A stretch of DNA of 64,000 nucleotides from Gibbula magus (taxonomy: Eukaryota > Mollusca > Gastropoda > Trochida > Trochidae): NCBI GenBank assembly GCA_936450465.1, contig OW388300.1, positions 45,850,358 through 45,914,357 of the forward strand, written 5' to 3'. This document shows positions 25,071-36,105 of this stretch, piece by piece. Below the pieces are notes generated by a model. The model searched no databases. It saw only the letters and a program-made list of their open reading frames with translations, and was not told the DNA's origin. The position numbers and the translations under genes were made by a program. Each line of letters opens with the position of its first letter. Positions within the stretch are counted from its first letter, which is position 1.

Positions 25071-26908
25071 CGCCCTTTCGTGAATTGCTAAGCTGTACTA
25101 ATTTAGCTAAATCACATAGATTAACAATTTCGAGCTTATCAATTTCAAATCACACGTCAGTAAAACATAGAAAATAGAAAATCATGTGCAATGTATGTTT
25201 CCTAGGCGAAGCAGCATGCAACAGTGGCCTGCTGTACTGCGTCATCGCTTTGTGACGCCATTTGGTGACGTAATTACACTCCTATCATGCATTCCATCAG
25301 AGCTATTGTCAGTTCACGTTTTCACTAATATTCTCTCATTCTGCGACATTGTTAACAATTGTTTTCTATGTTAGTAAACCATTTTGGCAATAAAATTCCA
25401 CAGTTACAACAATAACCTTTCTGAAAAAATTAGCTCAAATTGCAAACTATTTAGATTTGTGCATCTAGAAGGCGTGAGACATTTTTTTAAATGGCGTATG
25501 AGTACAATTTGTATTTTACAGTTTAATAAAATATAGTGAATTCGCGTCTTGTTTTTCGATTTTTCCTTTTTAAATGATCTTGGGTAAGAAAAAGAATATT
25601 CACAATATCACAATAATTAAGTCGGGACATATAATCCATACTTCCTCGCATACTTCCATACTTCCTTGTTTCTTATATTTTATCAACAAGTAAACTATCT
25701 CTTTGGGCACCAAGCTTACTCAGTTTAAATACTACATTGTCAGCGGTGTTGATATCTTCACCGAAACGTGAACATCTAATTGCAACAAAGAGATTGTAAG
25801 TTCATAAGTTATCTGTACCCGCATATAACTAACGCCCAAATAGCCACTTAAGAAAACTCTTTGCTTCACAAACAGCGACCTGCGTGTCAAGTACATTCAA
25901 GGAGCAGCTGTGTGGGTTAGTCCTCACTGGTCAAGGTAACCTGTACACAACATCAATATCATGAAGAGCTTTTGCTTTTAATAGATTCTTATTATTATGT
26001 AACTGACAAGCATGTTCATGGTTTTCATGAATTCTTAAAATCTCGAAATGGTTTGGATCCAAGACCGGTTACACAGTAGAATAATCAAATTAAGGTATAT
26101 AATAACATACTATCATATGAAGTACATAAGTACTTGACACATGTTATAGTAAAGTAGGTAAGTACATAACATGTGCATATGTAAAGTACATAATTATTAT
26201 GTATAAGTACATAGCATATATTTAAGTGAAGCATACATGTAGTACATAAACATATGATATGTATGTTAATTAAAGTATATACGTACATAACTTAATATAA
26301 AACTATATATACTATACTATATCTAAATAGCATGTATAAGTAAAGTGAAGCTAGGTATATAAAAATATGTATAAGTAAAGTATATAAATACATAGACTTT
26401 GTAGGGAAGTATACTGGACAACATCTGTTATGGATATTGATATTGTTATGATTTATATTTCATCTGTGTGTAAATGAATAAGCAAACCATTATTCAAAAT
26501 CTCGAAATTTACATACAACCTTACTATTTTTGTCAAGTTTACATAAGTACATGCACATATGTATAAGGAAAGTATATACGTACATGACATATGCAAAAGT
26601 AAATGTATATAAGTGCATAACATAAACGTACGGGCAAAAGAAAGTATATGGCTCAGTTGTATTTATCATAATATGTATAATTTTCAAAGTCAAATATCTC
26701 GTATTGAAAAACGGACTAGTTTGTGAAATTAGTCCAAAACATTAAAAAAGAATACCTCTGCGCGGTTTGAATTTTTTTATCAAAATTAAAAATTTTAACA
26801 CGGTAGATTTATTACACTGCGATATCTTCAACGGGTGATTAATAAACAGGTATACATACCACATATAACCAAGATCACCAGCAGCACAAGGTCTCTAGAT
26901 AGCCTCAT
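20767..26908 (-). CDS. EGF-repeat single-pass receptor (MEGF/SCARF-like), five coding exons
   Basis: Spliced model: 26908-26860, 24052-23816, 21865-21308, 21157-21073, 20932-20767, every join GT-AG. Phases run 1, 1, 1, 2 and the total is 1095 nt, giving 364 aa plus stop with no internal stop. Residues 1-16 are a signal peptide. Residues about 17-281 are cysteine-rich EGF/laminin-EGF-like repeats of the type C-x3-C-x2-G-[YF]-[YF]-G-x2-C ('GCKDGYYGTTC', 'GCKPGWFGAFC', 'GCTPGSYGESC', 'GCQRGYYGSFC'). Residues 286-307 form a TM helix, and 308-364 a short tail with Y355 in a YDDL (YxxPhi sorting-type) motif. Family knowledge: MEGF10/11 and SCARF proteins are phagocytic or scavenger receptors; a role in recognition or clearance is inferred. 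It is much shorter than MEGF10. An additional unseen exon cannot be excluded, but none is needed. Confidence 0.8.
21073..21157 (-). CDS. Exon 4 of EGF receptor gene 1: transmembrane helix
   Basis: Acceptor GTTTTCAG ends at 21158. The donor CG|GTCAGT is at 21072. 85 bp, entering in phase 1 and leaving in phase 2. It encodes TWMPYIIGGSVIFVVVVIVA and LTACCFKR: a Gly/Val/Ile helix closed by a basic stop-transfer cluster that continues RRR across the junction. Confidence 0.8.
21308..21865 (-). CDS. Exon 3 of EGF receptor gene 1: EGF repeat block
   Basis: Acceptor ATTACCAG ends at 21866, donor AAAG|GTATCC at 21307. 558 bp, phase 1-1, 186 residues with about four to five EGF-like units ('GCKPGWFGAFC', 'CISGWHGLEC', 'GCTPGSYGESC', 'CCKPGFYGKLC', 'GCQRGYYGSFC'). 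Consecutive units in one exon suggest loss of introns between older one-unit exons. The overlapping open frames on the opposite strand are shadows of this cysteine-rich exon. Confidence 0.88.
21866..23815. other. Intron 2 of EGF receptor gene 1
   Basis: No additional EGF-type exon seen on the minus strand. It contains the degenerate minisatellite listed separately. Confidence 0.55.
23125..23350. repeat. Degenerate ~20-bp minisatellite
   Basis: Imperfect repeats of TTGTACTAATGTAGGTACC type, with variants such as GTTGTACACATG and GTTGTACTTATGTAGG. It gives a Thr/Ser/Tyr-rich ORF on the minus strand (23139-23372) that is not a gene. Confidence 0.75.
23816..24052 (-). CDS. Exon 2 of EGF receptor gene 1
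   Basis: Acceptor TATTTCAG ends at 24053 and the donor AAAG|GTATATC starts at 23815. The exon is 237 bp, phase 1-1 (symmetric). It encodes a serine-rich linker and then one full EGF-like unit 'DCSQGCKDGYYGTTC' followed by 'CGTRTCQQREGTCKC' and 'CSPGYIFNKSFC'. Several N-x-S/T sites (NST, NNS, NKS) fit an extracellular location. Confidence 0.8.
24689..24956 (+). mobile_element. GIY-YIG nuclease relic of a Penelope-like element
   Basis: Translation gives 'IYSGSGKDYIGQTGDTLRSR' then 'HKEQIRDP', 'CAGNKTPNFKIFPFYKV' and, after a one-base-scale frameshift near 24903, 'YFITVFKSRLNS' and a stop at 24954. The order I/VY-(x)n-YIGQT-R-x3-H and the FKI-Y/F end are those of GIY-YIG domains found at the C-terminus of Penelope-like retroelements. 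The rest of the element is absent. It lies antisense in intron 1 of the receptor gene. Confidence 0.65.
25003..25069. repeat. (AT)n microsatellite
   Basis: A short GT run leads into about 30 uninterrupted AT repeats. It is a likely length-variable site. It lies about 45 bp after the Penelope relic stop. Confidence 0.97.
26085..26665. repeat. Degenerate TACATAA/AAGTATATA repeat
   Basis: Imperfect recurrence of AAGTACATAACATATG and TATAAGTAAAGTATATA from 26085 to about 26400 and again from 26530 to 26665, interrupted by 130 bp of other sequence. Minus-strand ORFs in it are Tyr/Cys/His-rich artefacts. Confidence 0.7.
26860..26908 (-). CDS. Exon 1 of EGF receptor gene 1: signal peptide
   Basis: ATG at 26908-26906 opens MRLSRDLVLLVILVIC, a classic signal peptide with basic n-region and leucine/valine-rich core. 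It ends TGT G|GTATGT, a strong donor at 26859-26858 in phase 1, matching the next exon. In-frame ATGs further upstream (27010) give a longer polar leader and are disfavoured. Confidence 0.75.
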
Positions 26909-27010
26909 CGTTGCGACTGCATGGAGAGATTGATGTAAACTGAATTCTCCTAATTTATTGTTTCCACGTAATGACTGATTATGAAACCACATCGTCACTA
27001 CAGGAATCAA

Positions 27011-27679
27011 ATAATACAGGCCATATTATTTGCCCACTCAGAAGTGCTGTGACTGAAAGTGCACTACTCTCTTTTTATTTTCAGTACATCTGCAACAGGA
27101 AGACTGAAGATGAGGAATACTGGACAATTGATTGGTAAGGTTAATCCTTGTTCTATCAAGTAGCTATAATTAACATACTTAAGGGCATGAGACAGGAAGA
27201 TAATGAGTAAATTAGGCTTCTGATAGAGAAGTAAAAGAATCAGGGCTCTGTCTGATGTACAAGTTGAATATTGTTGTTATTTGTTGTGGCGCCGTGCATG
27301 GTTTACAAACTGTAGCTGACACTGGAGGGTTTACCTCAAACATTGCGTACGTGTGTCATACATAGAGATAATAGCCTGAGAATTGTTTTCATGTGACTTT
27401 TACGTAACGGGTATGAATATGTGTATTGCTCAAGCGATGGTAATACATACTTTTTCACGAGTTTCATAGAAGTCATGACACACTAGCCCGGAGCAAGGCC
27501 CGCCTGTCTTGTGACGACAAACTGCAGTTACATCATGAACAACGGTTTTATGATGTCACAGACGACAGAACAGAACCTTATTACGCTCAGGGCGAGAACC
27601 TCGGCATATGAGGTACAAACTGACAGTATAATACATAATGATAGCGGATAAGTGATTAGCCGGAAGATTTTACAATTTG
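27011..27679. other. 5' flank of EGF receptor gene 1
   Basis: Upstream of the minus-strand gene. No TATA or other promoter element stands out enough to call. TGACATCATAAAACC-like sequence near 27550 on the minus strand (plus: GGTTTTATGATGTCACAGAC) resembles 39595-39612 (CGTTTTATGACGTCACAGAT), so it is partly an interspersed repeat. Confidence 0.4.
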
Positions 27680-29095
27680 CATTATAATTTTACAAAATTT
27701 ACCAAGTCTTTTTAATACAGATATTCTTTTTACACATGAACAGTTTCTGCAATTTAAGCATGTTTGGATTTTTTGACAACAAATGTGGTACGTACAAACT
27801 TCTTTGTTCAGCAAACTATGAACAAATAAAAAATATAATGGAATTCATCTGCAACATCATCAGTTAAACACAATTTACATTTTCTTTCAGATATAGGTAT
27901 CTTATTCCATCTTCCCTTTTCAATTGGCAAATAGTGGCATGATGTACGAAATAGAAGTAATGGGATTGCTTGACATTGAGGAAGGGACGTTAAATAATTT
28001 TCAAGTTCAAATGTAGGTTTCAGAACAGAATAAACTACACCCTTTTTGGATTTTTCTACTTCTAACCTCCAGATTTGTTTAGCATTATCAGTTAGAATAG
28101 AATGAGCAGTTGTTTTGAGCCAGGAAGATGAACTAGGATATTGGGATACCCATACAAAACTTAAACCTATGTTGTTAAGGATATTTTTGATAAATGAAAT
28201 CCAAGCAAAATTGTAAGTACCAGTATTATAGATGTTATATATAATGGAATAAATTATAAAATATATTTATTTTACAAGCTTTATCGGTAAGAAGTTTTGA
28301 CCAAAATGTTAACATGCGAGTTTTCACATCAACAGAGAGAGGGACTCTAACTAACTCACCATAAAGCATATATAGTGGCGTACTCTTCTTTACAGGCGAT
28401 AATTTTCTCTTGAAACAAATATGTACATTTTCAATTTGATTAAGATTAACGAAGCCCTATGTTTCACAACCATACAACAAAATAGGTTTTACCATTGCAT
28501 CAAAAAGATATAGCCGACACTGTATTGATAAATTAAAGATTTGGCTTTTACGTAAAACAAAATACATTGCTTTGGTAGCCTGTTGGCAAAGACTTGCAAT
28601 TGGCACTTTAAAATTACATTTCTCATCAAATATAACACCAAGATATGTATTCTAAAGGCGTACCATGAAGAAGAATGTCTTTACTCATATCAGTTTTGTT
28701 TCTCCAAAATACAAGAATTTTAGTTTTTTGTATGTTTATTGTAAATTTCCAAGTTTTACAATATGATTCAAAATGATTAATACCTTTTTGGAGATTTGTT
28801 TTTGAGGAAACTAAAGGGACAGTGTCATCGGCATATAAAAGAACTAACAATTTAATAGATAAGTCTAACATTCAAAATCGATTGATTCAGAGTTAAGTTT
28901 AACAGTTGGGCAATCTTTGGATATTAAAAATGTTTCTAAATCATTTAAAAACAATGAAAATAGTACAGGGGATAAATTTCCCCCCTGTCTAAATCCCACA
29001 AGGCAGGGAAAATAAGCAGATTCAGTGTTAAAGGAGAATATTAGAGAAAAACTTTGTTTTAACATGTTCAACAGTATTGTTAAAGACAAAGTGTG
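27680..29095 (-). mobile_element. Decayed LINE reverse transcriptase, C-terminal half
   Basis: On the minus strand the RT blocks appear in order: 'GFRQGGNLSPVLFSLFLNDL' (about 29010-28945), then after a stop 'YADDT' (about 28842-28821) and 'INIQKTKILVF'. Then come the thumb 'YLGVIFDEKCNF' (about 28650), 'KPILLYGCE' (about 28480) and the C-terminal 'RTSCHYLPIEKGRWNKIP' with C-x2-C...H near 27950-27870. Several stops and frameshifts make it inactive. The EN part is missing (5' truncated). The C-terminal motif resembles that of the LINE at 6392-7190, so they may be the same broad clade. Confidence 0.8.
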
Positions 29096-29275
29096 TCCAA
29101 AACATTATTAAAATGCGACGTTTTATGTAGAAACGTTGAAAAAACGTTTTCGTTGCGAGTCGTTTTCCGGAAGTCCCTGAGAGTTAATCAGGCTGGCAGC
29201 AGTCACGTGATATGACGTCAAAGATGCTCTCCCGCGCGCTGAGGCAGTGTATTTTCTACGTTCGTAGTTTTGTTA

Positions 29276-29470
29276 TGGCTTCCTCGGATTGCGATGACAG
29301 CGTTGATTTTCAACAATCTCACATAAATAACATCCTTCCTTATCAGTATGAACCTATTGTGAATCAGCATTGAGTGTAACACCAGGAATCAAGTGAGGAT
29401 TAGCTGTCAGAAGTCAACAGTGAGAGAGTTGGAAATACAGATTCGTACGTAGGGACTGGCAAACTGTAAA
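29276..29470 (+). pseudogene. Broken P2X7-like (PYQxEP / VGNT motif) N-terminal exon
   Basis: One continuous frame from ATG 29276 reads MASSDCDDSVDFQQSHINNI then LPYQYEP, is interrupted by three stops, and continues 'NSERVGNTDSY' to a stop near 29470. An acidic start, a PY-x-[FY]-EP motif, then [RK]VGNT and a cysteine-rich block are the arrangement of the P2X7 C-terminal-domain-like proteins that are expanded in molluscs and fishes. Here the expected W-C-x-C after VGNT is missing. The family call is from memory and motif only. Confidence 0.4.
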
Positions 29471-29629
29471 GTTACAATTTCACAATTAGTAGTGGATTAT
29501 GCCGTACATTAAACAGTTATTGTCTACATGTAGATAACATGGGTGTCAACAACTTATATGTAGTTTATTAAAATATGTGACTTCAAATTATACTTCCTTT
29601 ATTCGTGTATATACTCAGGGACCTTATAT

Positions 29630-32600
29630 AAGCCTTAAAAACCTATTTTCATGTTCTTCTCCAGTTCCAACTGGTCTAGAGAGCTGAAAAATTGTGTGCG
29701 GACTCCTTGGCCAATGGGGATTCTAAATTGTAGATTTCGTGACCCCATGACCCCAAATGAGATCACTGGGGTCACATGTTTAAAAACCTATTTTCATCTT
29801 CTTCTCCAGTTCCAACAGGTCTAGAGAGCTCAAAAGTTGTGTGCAGACTCCTTGGCCAATGGGGATTCTAAATTGTAGATTTCGTGACCCCATGACCCCA
29901 AATGGGGTCACAGGGGTCACATCCTTAAAAACCTATATTCATCTTCTTCTCCAGTTCCAAAAGGTCTAGAGAGCTGAAAAGTTGTTTGCAGACTCCTTGG
30001 CCAATGGGGATTTTAAATTGTAGATTTCGTAACCCCATGACCCCAAAAGGGGTCAATGGGGTCACATCCTTAAAAACCTATTTTCATCTTCTTCTCCAGT
30101 TCCAACAGGTCTAGAGAGCTGAAAAGTTGGCTGCAGACTCCTTGGCCAATGGGGATTCTAAATTGTAGATTTCGTGACCCCATGACCCCAAATGGGGTCA
30201 CAGGGGTCACATGTTTAAAAACCTATTTTCATCTTCTTCTCCAGTTCCAACAGGTCTGGGGAGCTCAAAAGTTGTGTGCAGACTCCTTTGCCAATGGGGA
30301 TTCTAGATTGAAGATTTCGTGACCCCATGACCCCAAATGAGGTCACTGGGGTCACATGTTTAAAAACCTATTTTCATCTTCTTCTCCAGTTCCAAAAGGT
30401 CTAGAGAGCTCAAAGGTTGTGTGCAGACAACTTGGCCAATGGGGATTCTAAATTGTAGATTTCGTGACCCCATGACCCCAAATGGGGTCACAGGGGTCAC
30501 ATTCTTAAAAATCTATTTTCATCTTCTTCTCCAGTTCCAACAGGTCTAGAGAGCTGAAAAGTTGTGTGCAGACTCCTTGGCCAATGGGGATTCTAAAAAT
30601 TGTTTTTGTAGATTTCGTGACCCCATGACCCCAAATGGGGTCACAGGGGTCACATCCTTAAAAACCTATTTTCATCTTCTTCTCCAGTTCCAAAAGGTCT
30701 AGAGAGCTGAAAAGTTGTGTGCATACTCCTTGGGCAATGGGGATTCTAAATTGTAGATTTCGTGACCCCATGACCCCAAATGGGGTCACAGGGGTCACAT
30801 TCTTAAAAATCTATCTTCATCTTCTTCTCCAGTTCCAACAGGTCTAGAGAGCTGAAAAGTTGTGTGCAGACTCCTTGGCCAATGGGGATTCTAAATTGTA
30901 GATTTCGTGACCCCATGACCCCAAATGGGGTCACAGGGGTCACATGTTTAAAAACCTATTTTCATCTTCTCCAGTTCCAAAAGGTCTGGGGAGCTCAAAA
31001 GTTGTGTGCAGACTCCTTTGCCAATGGGGATTCTAGATTGAAGATTTCGTGACCCCATGACCCCAAATGAGGTCACTGGGGTCACATGTTTAAAAACCTA
31101 TTTTCATCTTCTTCTCCAGTTCCAAAAGGTCTAGAGAGCTCAAAGGTTGTGTGCAGACACCTTGGCCAATGGGGATTCTAAATTGTAGATTTCGTGACCC
31201 CGTGACCCCATATGGGGTCACAGGGGTCTCATCCTTAAAAACCTATTTTCATCTTCTCCTCCAGTTCCAAAAGGTCTAGAGAGCTGAAAAGTTGTGTGCA
31301 TACTCCTTGGGCAATGGGGATTCTAAATTGTAGATTTCGTGACCCCATGACCCCAAAAGGGGTCAATGGGGTCACATCCTTAAAAACCTATTTTCATCTT
31401 CTTCTCCAGTTCCAACAGGTCTAGAGAGCTGAAAAGATGTGTGCAGACTCCGTGGCCAATGGGGATTCTAAATTGTAGATTTCGTGACCCCATGACCCCA
31501 AATGGGGTCACAGGGGTCACATGTTTAAAAACCTATTTTCATCTTCTCCAGTTCCAAAAGGTCTGGGGAGCTCAAAAGTTGTGTGCAGACTCCTTTGCCA
31601 ATGGGGATTCTAGATTGAAGATTTCGTGACCCCATGACCCCAAATGAGGTCACTGGGGTCACATGTTTAAAAACCTATTTTCATCTTCTTCTCCAGTTCC
31701 AAAAGGTCTAGAGAGCTCAAAGGTTGTGTGCAGACACCTTGGCCAATGGGGATTCTAAATTGTAGATTTCGTGACCCCATGACCCCAAATGGGGTCACAG
31801 GGGTCACATTCTTAAAAATCTATTTTCGTCTTCTTCTCCAGTTCCAACAGGTCTAGAGAGCTGAAAAGTTGTGTGCAGACTCCTTGGCCAATGGGGATTC
31901 TAAAAATTTTTTTTGTAGATTTCGTGACCCCATGACCCCAAATGGGGTCACAGGGGTCACATCCTTAAAAACCTATTTTCATCTTCTTCTCCAGTTCCAA
32001 CAGGTCTAGAGAGCTGAAAAGTTGGCTGCAGACTCCTTGGCCAATGGGGATTCTAAATTGTAGATTTCGTGACCCCATGACCCCAAATGGGGTCACAGGG
32101 GTCACATGTTTAAAAACCTATTTTCATCTTCTTCTCCAGTTCCAACAGGTCTGGGGAGCTCAAAAGTTGTGTGCAGACTCCTTTGCCAATGGGGATTCTA
32201 GATTGAAGATTTCGTGACCCCATGACCCCAAATGAGGTCACTGGGGTCACATGTTTAAAAACCTATTTTCATCTTCTTCTCCAGTTCCAAAAGGTCTAGA
32301 GAGCTCAAAGGTTGTGTGCAGACAACTTGGCCAATGGGGATTCTAAATTGTAGATTTCGTGACCCCATGACCCCAAATGGGGTCACAGGGGTCACATTCT
32401 TAAAAATCTATTTTCATCTTCTTCTCCAGTTCCAACAGGTCTAGAGAGCTGAAAAGTTGTGTGCAGACTCCTTGGCCAATGGGGATTCTAAAAAATTTTT
32501 TTGTAGATTTCGTGACCCCATGACCCCAAATGGGGTCACAGGGGTCACATCCTTAAAAACCTATTTTCATCTTCTTCTCCAGTTCCAAAAGGTCTAGAGA

Positions 32601-35600
32601 GCTGAAAAGTTGTGTGCATACTCCTTGGGCAATGGGGATTCTAAATTGTAGATTTCGTGACCCCATGACCCCAAATGGGGTCACAGGGGTCACATTCTTA
32701 AAAATCTATCTTCATCTTCTTCTCCAGTTCCAACAGGTCTAGAGAGCTGAAAAGTTGTGTGCAGACTCCTTGGCCAATGGGGATTCTAAATTGTAGATTT
32801 CGTGACCCCATGACCCCAAATGGGGTCACAGGGGTCACATGTTTAAAAACCTATTTTCATCTTCTCCAGTTCCAAAAGGTCTGGGGAGCTCAAAAGTTGT
32901 GTGCAGACTCCTTTGCCAATGGGGATTCTAGATTGAAGATTTCGTGACCCCATGACCCCAAATGAGGTCACTGGGGTCACATGTTTAAAAACCTATTTTC
33001 ATCTTCTTCTCCAGTTCCAAAAGGTCTAGAGAGCTCAAAGGTTGTGTGCAGACACCTTGGCCAATGGGGATTCTAAATTGTAGATTTCGTGACCCCGTGA
33101 CCCCATATGGGGTCACAGGGGTCTCATCCTTAAAAACCTATTTTCATCTTCTCCTCCAGTTCCAAAAGGTCTAGAGAGCTGAAAAGTTGTGTGCATACTC
33201 CTTGGGCAATGGGGATTCTAAATTGTAGATTTCGTGACCCCATGACCCCAAAAGGGGTCAATGGGGTCACATCCTTAAAAACCTATTTTCATCTTCTTCT
33301 CCAGTTCCAACAGATCTAGAGAGCTGAAAAGTTGTGTGCAGACTCCTTGGCCAATGGGGATTCTAAATTGTAGATTTCGTGACCCCATGACCCCAAATGG
33401 GGTCACAGGGGTCACATTCTTAAAAATCTATTTTCGTCTTCTTCTCCAGTTCCAACAGGTCTAGAGAGCTGAAAAGTTGTGTGCAGACTCCTTGGCCAAT
33501 GGGGATTCTAAAAAAATTTTTTGTAGATTTCGTGACCCCATGACCCCAAATGGGGTCACAGGGGTCACATCCTTAAAAACCTATTTTCATCTTCTTCTCC
33601 AGTTCCAAAAGGTCTAGAGAGCTGAAAAGTTGTGTGCATACTCCTTGGGCAATGGGGATTCTAAATTGTAGATTTCGTGACCCCATGACCCAAAATGGGG
33701 TCACAGGGGTCACATTCTTAAAAATCTATTTTCATCTTCTTCTCCAGTTCCAACAGATCTAGAGAGCTGAAAAGTTGTGTGCAGACTCCTTGGCCAATGG
33801 GGATTCTAAATTGTAGATTTCGTGACCCCATGACCCCAAATGGGGTCACAGGGGTCACATGTTTAAAAACCTATTTTCATCTTCTCCAGTTCCAAAAGGT
33901 CTGGGGAGCTCAAAAGTTGTGTGCAGACTCCTTTGCCAATGGGGATTCTAGATTGAAGATTTCGTGACCCCATGACCCCAAATGAGGTCACTGGGGTCAC
34001 ATGTTTAAAAACCTATTTTCATCTTCTTCTCCAGTTCCAAAAGGTCTAGAGAGCTCAAAGGTTGTGTGCAGACACCTTGGCCAATGGGGATTCTAAATTG
34101 TAGATTTCGTGACCCCGTGACCCCATATGGGGTCACAGGGGTCTCATCCTTAAAAACCTATTTTCATCTTCTCCTCCAGTTCCAAAAGGTCTAGAGAGCT
34201 GAAAAGTTGTGTGCATACTCCTTGGGCAATGGGGATTCTAAATTGTAGATTTCGTGACCCCATGACCCCAAAAGGGGTCAATGGGGTCACATCCTTAAAA
34301 ACCTATTTTCATCTTCTTCTCCAGTTCCAACAGATCTAGAGAGCTGAAAAGTTGTGTGCAGACTCCTTGGCCAATGGGGATTCTAAATTGTAGATTTCGT
34401 GACCCCATGACCCCAAATGGGGTCACAGGGGTCACATTCTTAAAAATCTATTTTCGTCTTCTTCTCCAGTTCCAACAGGTCTAGAGAGCTGAAAAGTTGT
34501 GTGCAGACTCCTTGGCCAATGGGGATTCTAAAAAAATTTTTTGTAGATTTCGTGACCCCATGACCCCAAATGGGGTCACAGGGGTCACATCCTTAAAAAC
34601 CTATTTTCATCTTCTTCTCCAGTTCCAAAAGGTCTAGAGAGCTGAAAAGTTGTGTGCATACTCCTTGGGCAATGGGGATTCTAAATTGTAGATTTCGTGA
34701 CCCCATGACCCAAAATGGGGTCACAGGGGTCACATTCTTAAAAATCTATTTTCATCTTCTTCTCCAGTTCCAACAGATCTAGAGAGCTGAAAAGTTGTGT
34801 GCAGACTCCTTGGCCAATGGGGATTCTAAATTGTAGATTTCGTGACCCCGTGACCCCATATGGGGTCACAGGGGTCTCATCCTTAAAAACCTATTTTCAT
34901 CTTCTCCTCCAGTTCCAAAAGGTCTAGAGAGCTGAAAAGTTGTGTGCATACTCCTTGGGCAATGGGGATTCTAAATTGTAGATTTCGTGACCCCATGACC
35001 CCAAATGGGGTCACAGGGTTCACATTCTTAAAAATCGATTTTCATCTTCTTCTCCAGTTCAAACAGGTCTAGAGAGCTGAAAAGTTGTGTGCAGACTCCT
35101 TGGCCAATGGGGATTCTAAATTGTAGATTTCGTGACCCAATGACCCCAAATGGGGTCACAGGGGTCACATGTTTAAAAACCTATTTTCATCTTCTTCTCC
35201 AGTTCCAACAGGTCTAGAGAGCTCAAAAGTTGTGTGCAGACTCCTTGGCCAATGGGGATTCTAAATTGTAGATTTCGTGACCCCATGACCCCAAATGGGG
35301 TCACAGGGGTCACATGTTTAAAAACCTATTTTCATCTTCTTCTCCAGTTCCAACAGGTCTAGAGAGCTGAAAAGTTGTGTGCATACTCCTTGGGCAATGG
35401 GGATTCTAAATTGTAGATTTCGTGACCCCATGACCCCAAATGGGGTCACAGGGGTTACATTCTTAAAAATCTATTTTCATCTTCTTCTCCAGTTCCAACA
35501 GGTCTAGAGAGCTGAAAAGTTGTGTGCAGACTCCTTGGCCAATGGGGATTCTAAATTGTAGATTTCGTGACCCCATGACCCCAAATGGGGTCACAGGGGT

Positions 35601-36105
35601 CACATCCTTAAAAACCTATTTTCATTTTCTTCTCCAGTTCCAAAAGGTCTAGAGAGCTGAAAAGTTGTGTGCATACTCCTTGGGCAATGGGGATTCTAAA
35701 TTGTAGATTTCGTGACCCCATGACCCCAAATGGGGTCACAGGGGTCACATTCTTAAAAATCGATTTTCATCTTCTTCTCCAGTTCCAACAGGTCTCGAGA
35801 GCTGAAAAGTTGTGTGCAGACTCCTTGGCCAATGGGGATTCTAAATTGTAGATTTCGTGACCCCATGACCCCAAATGGGGTCACAGGGGTCACATGTTTA
35901 AAAACCTTTTTTCATCTTCTTCTCCAGTTCCAACAGGTCTAGAGAGCTCAAAAGTTGTGTGCAGACTCCAAATTGGGTCATGATCTAAAACCAATATTAT
36001 TTTGCTTGTTAACAATGTATTACTTGAGATAACTTAGATATTCAACCTTAGATAATAAATCAATAAAATCCTGATGAGCTACAGAGCCCATGGCTCTATT
36101 TTTTA
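29630..36105 (+). repeat. ~145-bp satellite array, copy 2 (~44 units), with higher-order repeats
   Basis: Same unit as the 1.75-3.54 kb array but far more homogeneous. Nested higher-order duplication is visible: the open frame at 30864 recurs identically at 31441 (+577), 32759 (+1895) and 33779 (+1020). Unit subtypes (AAAATTTTTTTTGTAG insertion, GTGCATACTCCTTGGGC, CCATATGGGG, GATTCTAGATTGAAG) repeat in the same order. The array ends in the tail (36009-36105) also found at 3542-3635. The GTCCATCC head is absent on the left side. All ORFs inside are repeat artefacts. Confidence 0.97.
36009..36105 (+). other. Conserved terminal module of the satellite-bearing element
   Basis: TTAACAATGTATTACTTGAG to the hairpin AGAGCCCATGGCTCT matches 3543-3635 with only a few changes, and carries CCTGATGAGCTA (36070-36081). 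It shows that this long array and the short array are internal parts of one element family. Confidence 0.85.

Larger units (their letters stand above)
24053..26859. other. Intron 1 of EGF receptor gene 1
   Basis: 2.8 kb. It holds a Penelope-type nuclease relic, an AT dinucleotide run and a diffuse TACATAA-rich repeat, each listed separately. No further EGF exon seen. Confidence 0.5.

Noticed and set aside
30864..35851. Five 60-62 codon ORFs, four of them identical
   Set aside because: They are the 145-bp satellite read in one frame; copies follow the higher-order repeat.
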